Source of the DNA: Alphaproteobacteria bacterium UBA6149
Lineage (GTDB): Bacteria > Pseudomonadota > Alphaproteobacteria > Rickettsiales > UBA998
Direction of reading: 5' to 3'
DNA length: 45,432 nt
Assembly (NCBI GenBank): GCA_002423155.1
Contig: DIUV01000012.1
Span: forward strand, 59,688 to 105,119
Both the position numbers and the translations under genes were made by a program. The notes beneath the pieces are model-generated. The model worked only from the letters and a program-made list of their open reading frames with translations, searched no databases and had not been told where the DNA came from. Below, in pieces: positions 9,280-17,312 of this stretch (the first letter of the stretch is position 1; every line of letters starts with the position of its first letter).

Positions 9280-10896
9280 CTAGTCCACCATGAACCCGAT
9301 AGGACCCTCAACACTAGGTGTGCGCGCAATACGATCTGAGTGATCCGACAGCGAACCTAGAGCACCGTAAAAGAACTGCTCCATTGCGCTCGCGGGACGG
9401 AATTCATCAGTCGGCAATTTAATGTCGCTGGAAAGCATTGGATCAACCAAATAAGGAGTAACCGAAATAACCAACTCGGTTTCCCCACGCTGATAAGCGG
9501 TACTTCTAAATAGAGAACTCAAAATCGGCACTTCGTTGATACCTGGCAAACCATCTACCGATGATTTCATATCGTCTTTCATCAAACCCGCAATCATGAA
9601 GCCTTCACCTGGAGCCAACTCAACCGTAGTTTTCGCCCGACGCGTTTTTATCCCCGGAATAGTTAAAGCACCAATCTTAATCGCACCTTCATCACTCAAC
9701 TCAGAAACTTCTGGCTCAACAGAAATACGAATGCGGTTTTCGTTGATAACATAAGGTTTGAACCCTACAGACACACCGAATGCTTTAAATTCTATAGTAA
9801 TTTGATTGTCGTCATTAGAAACTGGAATCGGAAATTCGCCACCCGCTAAGAATTTTGCTTCTTCACCAGACATCGCCACCAAATTTGGTTCCGCCAATGC
9901 TTTATATAAACCATCACGCTCCAAAGCATCCAACATTCCAGAAATACCGTTGCCAGACTTGTTTATGTAGCTTCCGCCGAACAAACCCTGACGACCAACT
10001 TCACTAACCCCAGGATTTCCTGACCAGATATTCTGTGCTGGGGTTGGCGGAAGACTAGTTGGAACCCCACCCGTTTCCGCAGCAGCAGCTAGAGCCGCCT
10101 GATAAGAACTTGCAGCCTCATTATACGACGTTATGCTCGGCAAAATGCCCGCAGCAGCGGTACCACCCGTACCCAACAAAAACCCACTACTTGCACCCTG
10201 CGTAATCGCCTGCAAATTAACCCCTAAATTACGAATAGTTGTGCGCCCCACTTCACCAACCCGCACGCGCAACATAACTTGTTGACCATTAGTGATATTC
10301 ATTAAATTAATCACCTTAGAACCACCAGCAGCAGGAGTGGCAGCCGCACCAGCCGCAGACGGCGCAGCAGAGTCACCAGAAGAACCCACAAACTCATCGA
10401 CAATTTTAACCGCCTTAGCCGCAGCAGAGGAACTGGTAACATCGCCCGTAAGCGCAACATTATTGTTAATCATCTCCACACTAACCATCTCGTAAGGCAA
10501 AAACTCTTTGAGCGCTTTACGGATAGCTGGCAAATCATAACCAACCACCACATCAAGATTGCGCACCACTTTATGGGATTCATCGAATACAGAAACCGAA
10601 GTGCGCCCAATTTTTTTACCAATCACGGAAAGTTTGTTTTTACCATGAACCACCACATCAGCAATATCAGGGCTCGCCACCACTACTTCACCCATAGCAG
10701 AAGGAACATCCACTATTTGCGAACGATTAACTGGAACCATCAAACTAGCAGCAAAAGCCGAAAAACCAATTGAAGACAAAAGAACAGAAACCAAGCCAAC
10801 GCCCAAAGATTTCGAGGCCAAATTCATCACGCTACCCATACCAAGCTCGCCACCAACATTAATTTTTTTTCCACACACCAAAAGCCCACAAGACAT
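9280..10896 (-). CDS. cpaC: CpaC/RcpA, Tad pilus secretin
   Basis: Outer-membrane secretin channel of the Tad pilus, 538 residues from the start chosen here. Seen: signal sequence ending FSAFAA, N-terminal pilus-type domain (VPVNRSQIVDVPSAMGEVVV), BON-like segment (ALTGDVTSSSAAAKAV), an Ala/Ser/Pro-rich linker, then the secretin domain (GEFPIPVSNDDN through VISVTPYLVDP). The ATG at 10896 is preferred because GGAGG lies at 10905-10909; it falls one base after the cpaB stop. A longer frame from 10944 would overlap the end of cpaB and has no comparable signal. A further in-frame ATG (MGSVMN) would give a more conventional signal peptide. Confidence 0.93.
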   Translation of the reverse strand: MSCGLLVCGKKINVGGELGMGSVMNLASKSLGVGLVSVLLSSIGFSAFAASLMVPVNRSQIVDVPSAMGEVVVASPDIADVVVHGKNKLSVIGKKIGRTSVSVFDESHKVVRNLDVVVGYDLPAIRKALKEFLPYEMVSVEMINNNVALTGDVTSSSAAAKAVKIVDEFVGSSGDSAAPSAAGAAATPAAGGSKVINLMNITNGQQVMLRVRVGEVGRTTIRNLGVNLQAITQGASSGFLLGTGGTAAAGILPSITSYNEAASSYQAALAAAAETGGVPTSLPPTPAQNIWSGNPGVSEVGRQGLFGGSYINKSGNGISGMLDALERDGLYKALAEPNLVAMSGEEAKFLAGGEFPIPVSNDDNQITIEFKAFGVSVGFKPYVINENRIRISVEPEVSELSDEGAIKIGALTIPGIKTRRAKTTVELAPGEGFMIAGLMKDDMKSSVDGLPGINEVPILSSLFRSTAYQRGETELVISVTPYLVDPMLSSDIKLPTDEFRPASAMEQFFYGALGSLSDHSDRIARTPSVEGPIGFMVD

Positions 10897-10897
10897 A

Positions 10898-11827
10898 TTA
10901 TTTACCTCCAGATTTACTAGATGCGCCAGCCAACCCAGCAGCATCTATCGGAGAACCAACATCTTGAACGGGTTGTTTAACCGAAGTTTTTTCACAAGAA
11001 GCACCACGGCAAACCAAAACCTCATCAGGCACCCCTGCATCCGCGGCTAAAGGCTCAACCACCGAACGAGTCAAATCAGCCTTAGTGGTTACAGGAGAAA
11101 CTGCCTCCACATCCTTATCCATCAAAGAACGAAGCGCCAAAGACAAAGTGCCCGTATGCTGCGCCAAGCGCAATTTTTGCGCCTCTTCCAAATCAACCTC
11201 TAAGCTGACACTAGTAGGAGGCTTGATTTTATCGCCATCAGTACCAGAAGAATAACGCTGATCAACCGCCAACACCCGAAGATTAGAAATAACCGTCTCC
11301 GTAACTGGCTCTTGCGGAACCTCCGCCCCCGCCCTTTCACTATCTGCCGCCGGAGCCTGAGCAGAAGGAACATCATGCGTAATCAAAACGTCAACCCGAT
11401 CACCTGGAAAAACAAACCCAGCAACCCCAGCAACCCCATCCGTCGAAATAGTTACTGCACGCTTACCCGAAGCCAACGCCGCCGCCAAAAATCCTGGATC
11501 CGAAGGATTTGCCAATTTATTACGCGATAAAGGCTCACCTTTTTCAAAAGCGGAACGCGCGACCATCCCCACAGTATCTGCAGAATTTTGCATGAAGCTC
11601 TCCAAAACCAAGCTTTTTGGCCATGGCTTAACCTCCATCATATCTGCGCTAACTACCGTACCAACCTGTATGGGAGCGGCAGCAACCAAAACCCCAACCT
11701 GCTGCTGCGAGTGTCCACCCGAAGCAACCACCACTTGTGTTGAAACACCACCACCAGCAACTTTATAAACAACAAACCCTGCGGCTGCCGCTAAAAACAT
11801 TGCAATAATTAATCCTATAAACCGCAT
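10898..11827 (-). CDS. cpaB: CpaB/RcpC, Tad pilus periplasmic assembly protein
   Basis: First gene of the visible pilus operon, 309 residues. One N-terminal membrane helix (IGLIIAMFLAAAAGFVVYKVA) is followed by a SAF-like domain (VLVAAAPIQVGTVVSADM), then ALASGKRAVTISTDGVAGVAGFVFPGDRVDVL, the typical RcpC/CpaB block. The last 60 residues are low complexity with two cysteines. The start has AAAGG seven bases upstream. The 242 bases upstream (11828-12069) are very AT-rich and hold no gene; the operon promoter probably lies there, but I see no convincing -35/-10 pair. Confidence 0.92.
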   Translation of the reverse strand: MRFIGLIIAMFLAAAAGFVVYKVAGGGVSTQVVVASGGHSQQQVGVLVAAAPIQVGTVVSADMMEVKPWPKSLVLESFMQNSADTVGMVARSAFEKGEPLSRNKLANPSDPGFLAAALASGKRAVTISTDGVAGVAGFVFPGDRVDVLITHDVPSAQAPAADSERAGAEVPQEPVTETVISNLRVLAVDQRYSSGTDGDKIKPPTSVSLEVDLEEAQKLRLAQHTGTLSLALRSLMDKDVEAVSPVTTKADLTRSVVEPLAADAGVPDEVLVCRGASCEKTSVKQPVQDVGSPIDAAGLAGASSKSGGK

Positions 11828-12069
11828 ATTTTCGCCTTTATGCCAACCAAATTACGCCAAACATTGTTTTGCTCTCTATTAACAGATAACAGAACCATTC
11901 AACTCTATCTACTAAAAACTATAAAAATTAAATTAAAATCAATCTATTTAAACTTATATTGCCATTTTTGTAGCGAGCCAGCTTAGCTTTCGTCAAGAAA
12001 ATTTAACACTCAAACGACAATAAAATTAAAAATACCAACAAAAATACCACTAAACTAGCCAATACAGCC

Positions 12070-12723
12070 CTAAAGCGGATTAAATAAAATATTATCTGCT
12101 TGCTGTACTTGTTTTATCTTAACCGACAACCCCTCCACCAACAAACGCCCTTCAGCCAACCAGCGCAAACTATTAACGTAGCAAACATGCTCGGCATCCA
12201 ATACTCTAGCACGCAAAGAATTAACATCATCGTCAAAATTTACGGGCACTACTGCCTGAGTTATTATCGGCCCCGCATCCATTTCAGGCACCACGAAATG
12301 CACCGTGCAGCCAACAAATTTAACCCCCGCCGCCAAGGCGCGCGCATGCGTATCCAACCCCTTAAACGCGGGCAACAAAGACGGATGAATATTAATCATG
12401 CGCCCCGACCATTTTTCAACAAAGCTCGCGCTCAACAAACGCATAAAACCAGCTAAACATACTAAATCTATAGAATTTTCCAACAGAATTTCCTGCATGG
12501 CGGCATCAAAATCCTCCCGCGAGGGATATTCTTTATGATTCACAACCGCAATTTTTACTCCAACCCTAAGCGCACGCTGCAAACCAAAAGCATCGGCTTT
12601 GTTGGACAAAACCAACGCTATTTCTGCAGGAAAGTCTGGACGAGCACAAGCATCTAGCAAGGCTTGCAGATTAGTTCCCGAACCAGAGATTAATACTGCT
12701 ATTCTTTTTTTCATCATGACCAA
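12070..12723 (-). CDS. purN: Phosphoribosylglycinamide formyltransferase
   Basis: Third step of de novo purine synthesis: transfers a formyl group from 10-formyl-THF to GAR. Seen: LISGSGTNLQALL near the N terminus, CLAGFMRLLS, and the catalytic segment NIHPSLLPAFKG with Asn111 and His113; Asp149 lies in VVPEMDAGPII. These correspond to the Asn-His-Asp triad of the family. 217 residues, normal length; the ATG at 12714 (MKKRIAV) is an alternative start close to the conserved region. purM lies upstream on the same strand, with a repeat element in between. Confidence 0.96.
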   Translation of the reverse strand: MVMMKKRIAVLISGSGTNLQALLDACARPDFPAEIALVLSNKADAFGLQRALRVGVKIAVVNHKEYPSREDFDAAMQEILLENSIDLVCLAGFMRLLSASFVEKWSGRMINIHPSLLPAFKGLDTHARALAAGVKFVGCTVHFVVPEMDAGPIITQAVVPVNFDDDVNSLRARVLDAEHVCYVNSLRWLAEGRLLVEGLSVKIKQVQQADNILFNPL

Positions 12724-12754
12724 CTCAAATTATTTAGACTTTATACTAATCCCC

Positions 12755-12983
12755 CCACACGACAGCACCATCAACAAGGAGCTTATATTAAATAACAATG
12801 CTTTATATGCGAAAACTCTCCATCGTCATACCGTCGCAGGACGGTATCCACGCCAAACCATTGGCTGTAGCTAGTTGATAGGCATGGATACCGCTCTACA
12901 GCGGTATGACGACGGATATATTTATTATAAGGATACATCATATATCAATACGTAGCACTGTTGTTAATAATGCTGTCATGTAG
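12755..12983. mobile_element. MITE-like element between purM and purN
   Basis: The ends form imperfect terminal inverted repeats: 12755-12777 and 12961-12983 match at 18 of 23 positions, all differences being T/C. Inside is a second inverted repeat, 12818-12854 against 12881-12916, centred on CGTCATACCG and ACGGTATCC blocks. The right end agrees at 21 of 23 positions with the right end of the element at 33175-33478. It has no coding capacity and accounts for most of the 305-base gap between the two purine genes. Confidence 0.65.
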
Positions 12984-13028
12984 GGTGACTAATTACACTT
13001 TAAAACTCCCCATACAAAATTAGAATTA

Positions 13029-14102
13029 CTAACTTAAATCGCCGCTATAAACAACCGCCGCGCCTGCTTTCTCCGCCAACACCCCCATAACAAACACCTG
13101 CTCACCTTCGGCTTGCAATATTTGGCGGACTTCCTCCAGCTTATCGGGCGAGCAAACCAGTATCATCCCCACTCCGCAATTAAAAGTACGCAGCATTTCT
13201 GAAGCATCTAGCCCACCTTGCGCTTGCAACCAAGCAAAAATCGGCGGTAACGACCAGCTAGATAAATCTATCTGGGCTTGCAATCCCGCAGGCAACACGC
13301 GCGGAAGATTTTCGGTCAATCCGCCGCCAGTAATATGCGCCAACGCCTTAACCCCCCCCGTTTTACGAATAGCGCTTAGACAGCTCTTAACATATATTCT
13401 GGTCGGCTCTAGCAACACATCGCCCAATTTACGCTCATCAAATGCGCATTTTTCTGCTAAAGAAGCACCCGAACGCTCAACAATTCTTCTAACCAGACTA
13501 AACCCATTAGAATGAACCCCCGAAGATGCCAAGCCTAACAAAACATCCCCGGCCCCAATATCATCACGCGGCAACAAACTACCGCGTTCAGCCGCACCGA
13601 CAGAAAATCCCGCCAAATCATATTCACCAGCTTTATACATTCCGGGCATTTCCGCCGTTTCGCCACCCACCAAGGCACATCCGCTCAAGGAACAACCCTT
13701 GGCTATACCTGCGATTACTGCACGTGCTTGCTCAACATCCAATTTGCCACAAGCAAAATAATCCAAGAAAAACAAAGGCTCTGCCCCTTGCACCACTAAA
13801 TCATTTACGCACATTGCCACCAAATCTACGCCGACACCGGTATGATTACCCACCATTTCTGCTAATTTTAGCTTGGTTCCCACTCCATCAGTAGCAGAAA
13901 CCAGAATAGGATCGACAAAACCTGCGGCTTTTACGTCGAACAAGGCACCAAAACCACCCAAACCCGACATTACTCCTGAACGTTTAGTCGCGGCGGCCAA
14001 AGGTTTTATTTTTTCCACCAAATTATTGCCAGCATCAATATCTACCCCAGAATCTTTATAATTCAATGGCTGGTTATTTGTTGAAGAAGAGTTTGTTGTC
14101 AT
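13029..14102 (-). CDS. purM: Phosphoribosylformylglycinamidine cyclo-ligase
   Basis: AIR synthetase, fifth step of de novo purine synthesis. Seen: NYKDSGVDIDAGN at the N terminus, LVSATDGVGTKL, the long conserved stretch DLVAMCVNDLVVQGAEPLFF, ALVGGETAEMPGMY, ASSGVHSNGFSLVR and HITGGGLTENLPR. The ATG at 14102 (357 residues) is preferred over an in-frame TTG at 14120 because GGAAA lies eight bases upstream and homologues start close to this point. It is followed by purN on the same strand, as in many alphaproteobacteria. Confidence 0.96.
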   Translation of the reverse strand: MTTNSSSTNNQPLNYKDSGVDIDAGNNLVEKIKPLAAATKRSGVMSGLGGFGALFDVKAAGFVDPILVSATDGVGTKLKLAEMVGNHTGVGVDLVAMCVNDLVVQGAEPLFFLDYFACGKLDVEQARAVIAGIAKGCSLSGCALVGGETAEMPGMYKAGEYDLAGFSVGAAERGSLLPRDDIGAGDVLLGLASSGVHSNGFSLVRRIVERSGASLAEKCAFDERKLGDVLLEPTRIYVKSCLSAIRKTGGVKALAHITGGGLTENLPRVLPAGLQAQIDLSSWSLPPIFAWLQAQGGLDASEMLRTFNCGVGMILVCSPDKLEEVRQILQAEGEQVFVMGVLAEKAGAAVVYSGDLS

Positions 14103-14132
14103 GATGGTTTCCAAAAGCAAATTTTCATATTA

Positions 14133-14216
14133 TATACTCATTCCACATAAGAATTTCCAAATATCAATTGGAATGAGTATAGGGTTGCGACCGCAACCCC
14201 GCCACTCATGTGGCGG
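14133..14216. repeat. Three-hairpin element, copy 1
   Basis: Three adjoining inverted repeats: arms TATACTCATTCCA (14133-14145) and TGGAATGAGTATA (14169-14181), perfect over 13 bases around a 23-base spacer; then GGGTTGCG-AC-CGCAACCC (14182-14199); then CCGCCAC-TCAT-GTGGCGG (14199-14216). The same order and spacing recur at 35842-35924. It lies between divergent purM and the DUF2066 gene. No T-run follows, so it is not a standard terminator. Confidence 0.75.
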
Positions 14217-14240
14217 AAGCATTAGTGGCGTCTGAACGTT

Positions 14241-14270
14241 CAATTTAAAATTATGTGTAATTTTAAATTG
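14241..14270. repeat. 13-bp-stem hairpin upstream of the DUF2066 gene
   Basis: Perfect inverted repeat of 13 bases (CAATTTAAAATTA) around a TGTG loop, ending 33 bases before the proposed start of the DUF2066 gene. It is AT-rich with no GC core. It could be part of the neighbouring three-hairpin element, a protein-binding site, or a weak bidirectional terminator. Confidence 0.55.
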
Positions 14271-14303
14271 AAATAACTATACTCTACCCAATTAAAGGAA
14301 ATA

Positions 14304-15497
14304 TTGGATATTTGCAACATGCGCCACGTACTTTTATTTTTGTTTGTTTTGTCGTTACCCTTTGCCAGCTTTGCTAATAATCTGCAAGAGAGTGTACATG
14401 TTAGCAACAAGTCCACCAAGCTGGAAGATGCGCGAGCAAAAGCTTTGGCAATGGCTCCGCGTCGCGCTTTTGAGGTGTTGCTACAAAAACTCACCCCCTC
14501 ACAAGCGGAAGAAATTGCCAAAAAAATTCCCGAACCAAATTTGGCCGCCTTGGTTGAATCAGTTAAAATAATGCAAGAAACCATAACCGCAGGACAATAT
14601 AATGCGGATGTTAATATCCGCTTCTATGGCGACAAGGTACAAAAATTAATCTCGGAAAACCAAGGCATTGCTGACCAGCCAAACCCGGATAGTTTGTTGA
14701 TTGTTCCACTTTATAAAGTAGGCAAACAGATATTTATTTGGGAAAATCCCAATCCTTGGCGCGATTTATTAGCCGCCAGCGCATTGGAAAAAGGTCGCGG
14801 CAAGCTGGTTTTACCCGCAGGTAATGCCCGTGACGCCCTAATGACCGACAAAAACAAAATATTAAGTGGCGATCTAAAAGATTTGCGTTGGCTGGCAGAA
14901 CGCTATGGCACGCGCAATGTGGCAGTGATTATTGCCGAAATCCCCACAGAAAAAAAGCCGGAACCCAAAACCGAGACTACAGGATTAGCCGATAATACTA
15001 TGCCCAATACTATGCCAAATGATAAGCTAAGTGAACCCACCAAAGCAAATAAAGACCCAGAACCAAGTGAAGCTAGTGAAGTAAGATTATCCTTACTTCG
15101 GGGCGGCGAAAAAACTCCACCGAAAACGGTTATTTACAGCAAAAACAGCCCAACTGAAACTATGGACGCACTGCTAAAACGCTGCGCCGATGATGCCACC
15201 AATATTTTAGTACAAGCAACGAAGGAATACGGGGTTTTTGTTGCGGATAAAGAACAGTTAAAAATGCAAACTCTACTGGTCAAGTTCAAAGATTCGCGCG
15301 AATGGAATATTTTACGCAAGGCACTTGAACAACTACCCGGCGTTGAAAAACAGGAAGTAGAAGAAATTTCCACCAATCAAGCCAAGCTTTTGCTTTATTT
15401 CAAAGGCGAGGAATCCGCCATTCAGCAGGCTTTATTTGCGCGTGGCTTAAAGGTACAAAATACCAATAATGAGTGGATAGTGAGTTCAGGAACATGA
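14304..15497 (+). CDS. DUF2066-family exported protein
   Basis: Protein of 397 residues with an N-terminal signal sequence (LLFLFVLSLPFASFA). The DUF2066 pattern covers most of the first 230 residues: LEDARAKALAMAPRRAFEVLLQ, YNADVNIRFYG, then SLLIVPLYKVG and a WENPNPWRDLL segment. A charged low-complexity linker (about 215-265) precedes a C-terminal domain. The TTG at 14304 is taken as start because AAAGGA ends five bases before it; an ATG at 14319 leaves the same signal peptide but lies too far from that site. Function is unknown; in alphaproteobacteria the family is found beside the AI-2E transporter and hdaA genes, as here. Confidence 0.85.
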   Translation: MDICNMRHVLLFLFVLSLPFASFANNLQESVHVSNKSTKLEDARAKALAMAPRRAFEVLLQKLTPSQAEEIAKKIPEPNLAALVESVKIMQETITAGQYNADVNIRFYGDKVQKLISENQGIADQPNPDSLLIVPLYKVGKQIFIWENPNPWRDLLAASALEKGRGKLVLPAGNARDALMTDKNKILSGDLKDLRWLAERYGTRNVAVIIAEIPTEKKPEPKTETTGLADNTMPNTMPNDKLSEPTKANKDPEPSEASEVRLSLLRGGEKTPPKTVIYSKNSPTETMDALLKRCADDATNILVQATKEYGVFVADKEQLKMQTLLVKFKDSREWNILRKALEQLPGVEKQEVEEISTNQAKLLLYFKGEESAIQQALFARGLKVQNTNNEWIVSSGT

Positions 15498-16585
15498 AAA
15501 ATCCCGAAGATAATTTCACCCATATAACCAACCACAATGCCACTAAATATAAAATTATTTTTTGGTTGGTGTCGGTAACGCTGTTTTTTACATTTTTATA
15601 TTTGATAAAATCCATATTATTGCCCTTTGTAATTGGCATTATGGCGGCATTCTTCTTAGACCCAGCGGCAGATAAATTAGAAAAACTGGGTCTTTCGCGC
15701 AACAATGCAACCGCGGCAATCATCGTGGGCTTTTTTATGCTAATCTCATTAGCTGCTGCCGCGTTAGTGCCCGTAATTTACCATCAGGCAATAAATTTGC
15801 TGGATGCTGCACCAGAATATGTCACCCAATTACAAGAACATTACAAACCTATTTTTGAGCATTTCATATCCCGTTTTGGCGATCATAATATTGAAACGGT
15901 TCGCCAATCTGCCAGCAATGTTTCGGCTCCTTTGACCAGCTTTGGCGGCAGTTTATTAAAAGGCATCCTGACCTCCAGCAGCAACTTCATCAACCTGCTT
16001 TCTTTGCTGCTTATAACTCCCGTAGTTGCCTTTTATCTACTAAGAGATTGGGACAAAATAACCGCTTATATTGATGGATTATTGCCCCGCAAGCATGCAC
16101 AAACCATCAAAGAGCAAATGAACATCATACATCTTACCCTCGCAGGATTCATCCGCGGGCAATCGCTGGTTTGCATCATCCTAGCTGGGTTTTATGCTCT
16201 TGCACTTTCACTCGCAGATATGCCCTTTTCGGTACTTTTGGGAATTGCCGCAGGGTTACTGATTATCATACCTTATGCGGGTTCTTTTATGGCAACGGCA
16301 ATTTCCTTGCTGGTTGCGTGGGTACATGCGGCGGGTGATTTAAACTTTGTGGCAATTATTGGCGCAATCTTCGGGGTTGGTATGGTGCTAGAAGGCTATA
16401 TACTAACGCCTAATTTGGTAGGCAAGCGTGTGGGACTACATCCTGTATGGCTAATTTTTGGCATGATGGCAGGAGGGGCATTATTTGGTTTTACGGGTAT
16501 ATTAATTGCGGTTCCCGTCACCGCAATTTGTGGGGTTTTAACTCGCTTTGCTATAACGCAATATTTACAAAGCAGTTTTTATTGA
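15494..16585 (+). CDS. AI-2E family (PerM/UPF0118) transporter
   Basis: Integral membrane protein of 363 residues, AI-2E/PerM exporter family, whose substrates differ between members. The typical pattern is seen: two N-terminal helices (FWLVSVTLFFTFLYLIKSIL, then LPFVIGIMAAFFLDP), a long soluble loop, LITPVVAFYLLRDWDKI, and C-terminal helices with the family block SVLLGIAAGLLIIIPYAG. The ATG at 15494 overlaps the preceding stop as ATGA, pointing to translational coupling with the DUF2066 gene; an upstream in-frame GTG (15473) lies inside that gene and is less likely. Confidence 0.92.
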   Translation: MKNPEDNFTHITNHNATKYKIIFWLVSVTLFFTFLYLIKSILLPFVIGIMAAFFLDPAADKLEKLGLSRNNATAAIIVGFFMLISLAAAALVPVIYHQAINLLDAAPEYVTQLQEHYKPIFEHFISRFGDHNIETVRQSASNVSAPLTSFGGSLLKGILTSSSNFINLLSLLLITPVVAFYLLRDWDKITAYIDGLLPRKHAQTIKEQMNIIHLTLAGFIRGQSLVCIILAGFYALALSLADMPFSVLLGIAAGLLIIIPYAGSFMATAISLLVAWVHAAGDLNFVAIIGAIFGVGMVLEGYILTPNLVGKRVGLHPVWLIFGMMAGGALFGFTGILIAVPVTAICGVLTRFAITQYLQSSFY

Positions 16586-16597
16586 GCACAAAACCAC

Positions 16598-17260
16598 ATG
16601 ATTCAGGAAACCTTGCAATTCACACCGCCCTCTCGCAGCTATCATATGGAAGATTTTTTGCCTGCACCTGCCAATATGCTCGCTTGGAAGGCAATAAATA
16701 ATTGGCCCAACTGGACCTCGCGCAGTTTAAATATTTACGGCGAAACTGGCTCAGGAAAAACCCATATTGCACATATTTGGGCACAGCTTGCTAATGCACA
16801 ATTTTTAAACCAAGCCGACCTCACCAGCAAGACATCGGATAAACTATTAGAACATGGCAATACTTGGGTTTTAGATGATCTTGATAATATATTATCAAAT
16901 GAAACAGCTTATTTTCATTTATTAAATAAAATCAGCGAAAAAAATGATTGGCTATTATTATGTAGCCAACAACCATTATCGCAAATAGCCATTAAAACGG
17001 CTGATTTGGCCTCTCGCTTAAATGCCATCAACCATATTGAACTAAAAAACCCCGATGATTTATTGCTGGAGGCGGTACTAACCAAACATTTTTCTGATTA
17101 TCAATTAAAAGCGTCCCCTGCTGCCATAAAATTTATTTTAACCCATACAGAACGTTCGTTTTCTGCGGCTAAAATTGTGGTAGAAAAACTAGACCTGCTT
17201 TCATTACAAGAAAAACGTGCAATTACTTTGCCTTTACTACAAAAATTATTTAAAAATTAA
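16598..17260 (+). CDS. hdaA: HdaA-like regulatory inactivator of DnaA
   Basis: DnaA-related AAA+ protein of 220 residues lacking the DNA-binding domain. Seen: Walker A GETGSGKT at residues 48-55, Walker B WVLDDLD near 90, and an AAA+ lid with RSFSAAKIVVEKLD. The N terminus (LQFTPPSRSYHMEDFLPAPAN) resembles the HdaA start that carries the sliding-clamp contact. In Caulobacter HdaA works with the clamp to stimulate ATP hydrolysis on DnaA and limit re-initiation. The position after the AI-2E gene matches other alphaproteobacteria. Confidence 0.88.
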   Translation: MIQETLQFTPPSRSYHMEDFLPAPANMLAWKAINNWPNWTSRSLNIYGETGSGKTHIAHIWAQLANAQFLNQADLTSKTSDKLLEHGNTWVLDDLDNILSNETAYFHLLNKISEKNDWLLLCSQQPLSQIAIKTADLASRLNAINHIELKNPDDLLLEAVLTKHFSDYQLKASPAAIKFILTHTERSFSAAKIVVEKLDLLSLQEKRAITLPLLQKLFKN

Positions 17261-17312
17261 CAAGCAATGATGTATAGTGAATACATTACATAAACCAACA
17301 TAAATTCGCGTT

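Noticed and set aside
10897..10944. Longer cpaC start at 10944
   Set aside because: It overlaps the cpaB end; the GGAGG site at 10905-10909 clearly serves the ATG at 10896.
12987..13020. Target-site duplication for the element at 12755-12983
   Set aside because: Only about six bases (ACTAAT) are shared by the flanks, within chance.
14182..14216. Hairpins as intrinsic terminators
   Set aside because: No T-run follows on either strand and the same layout recurs beside another gene, so a repeat element fits better.
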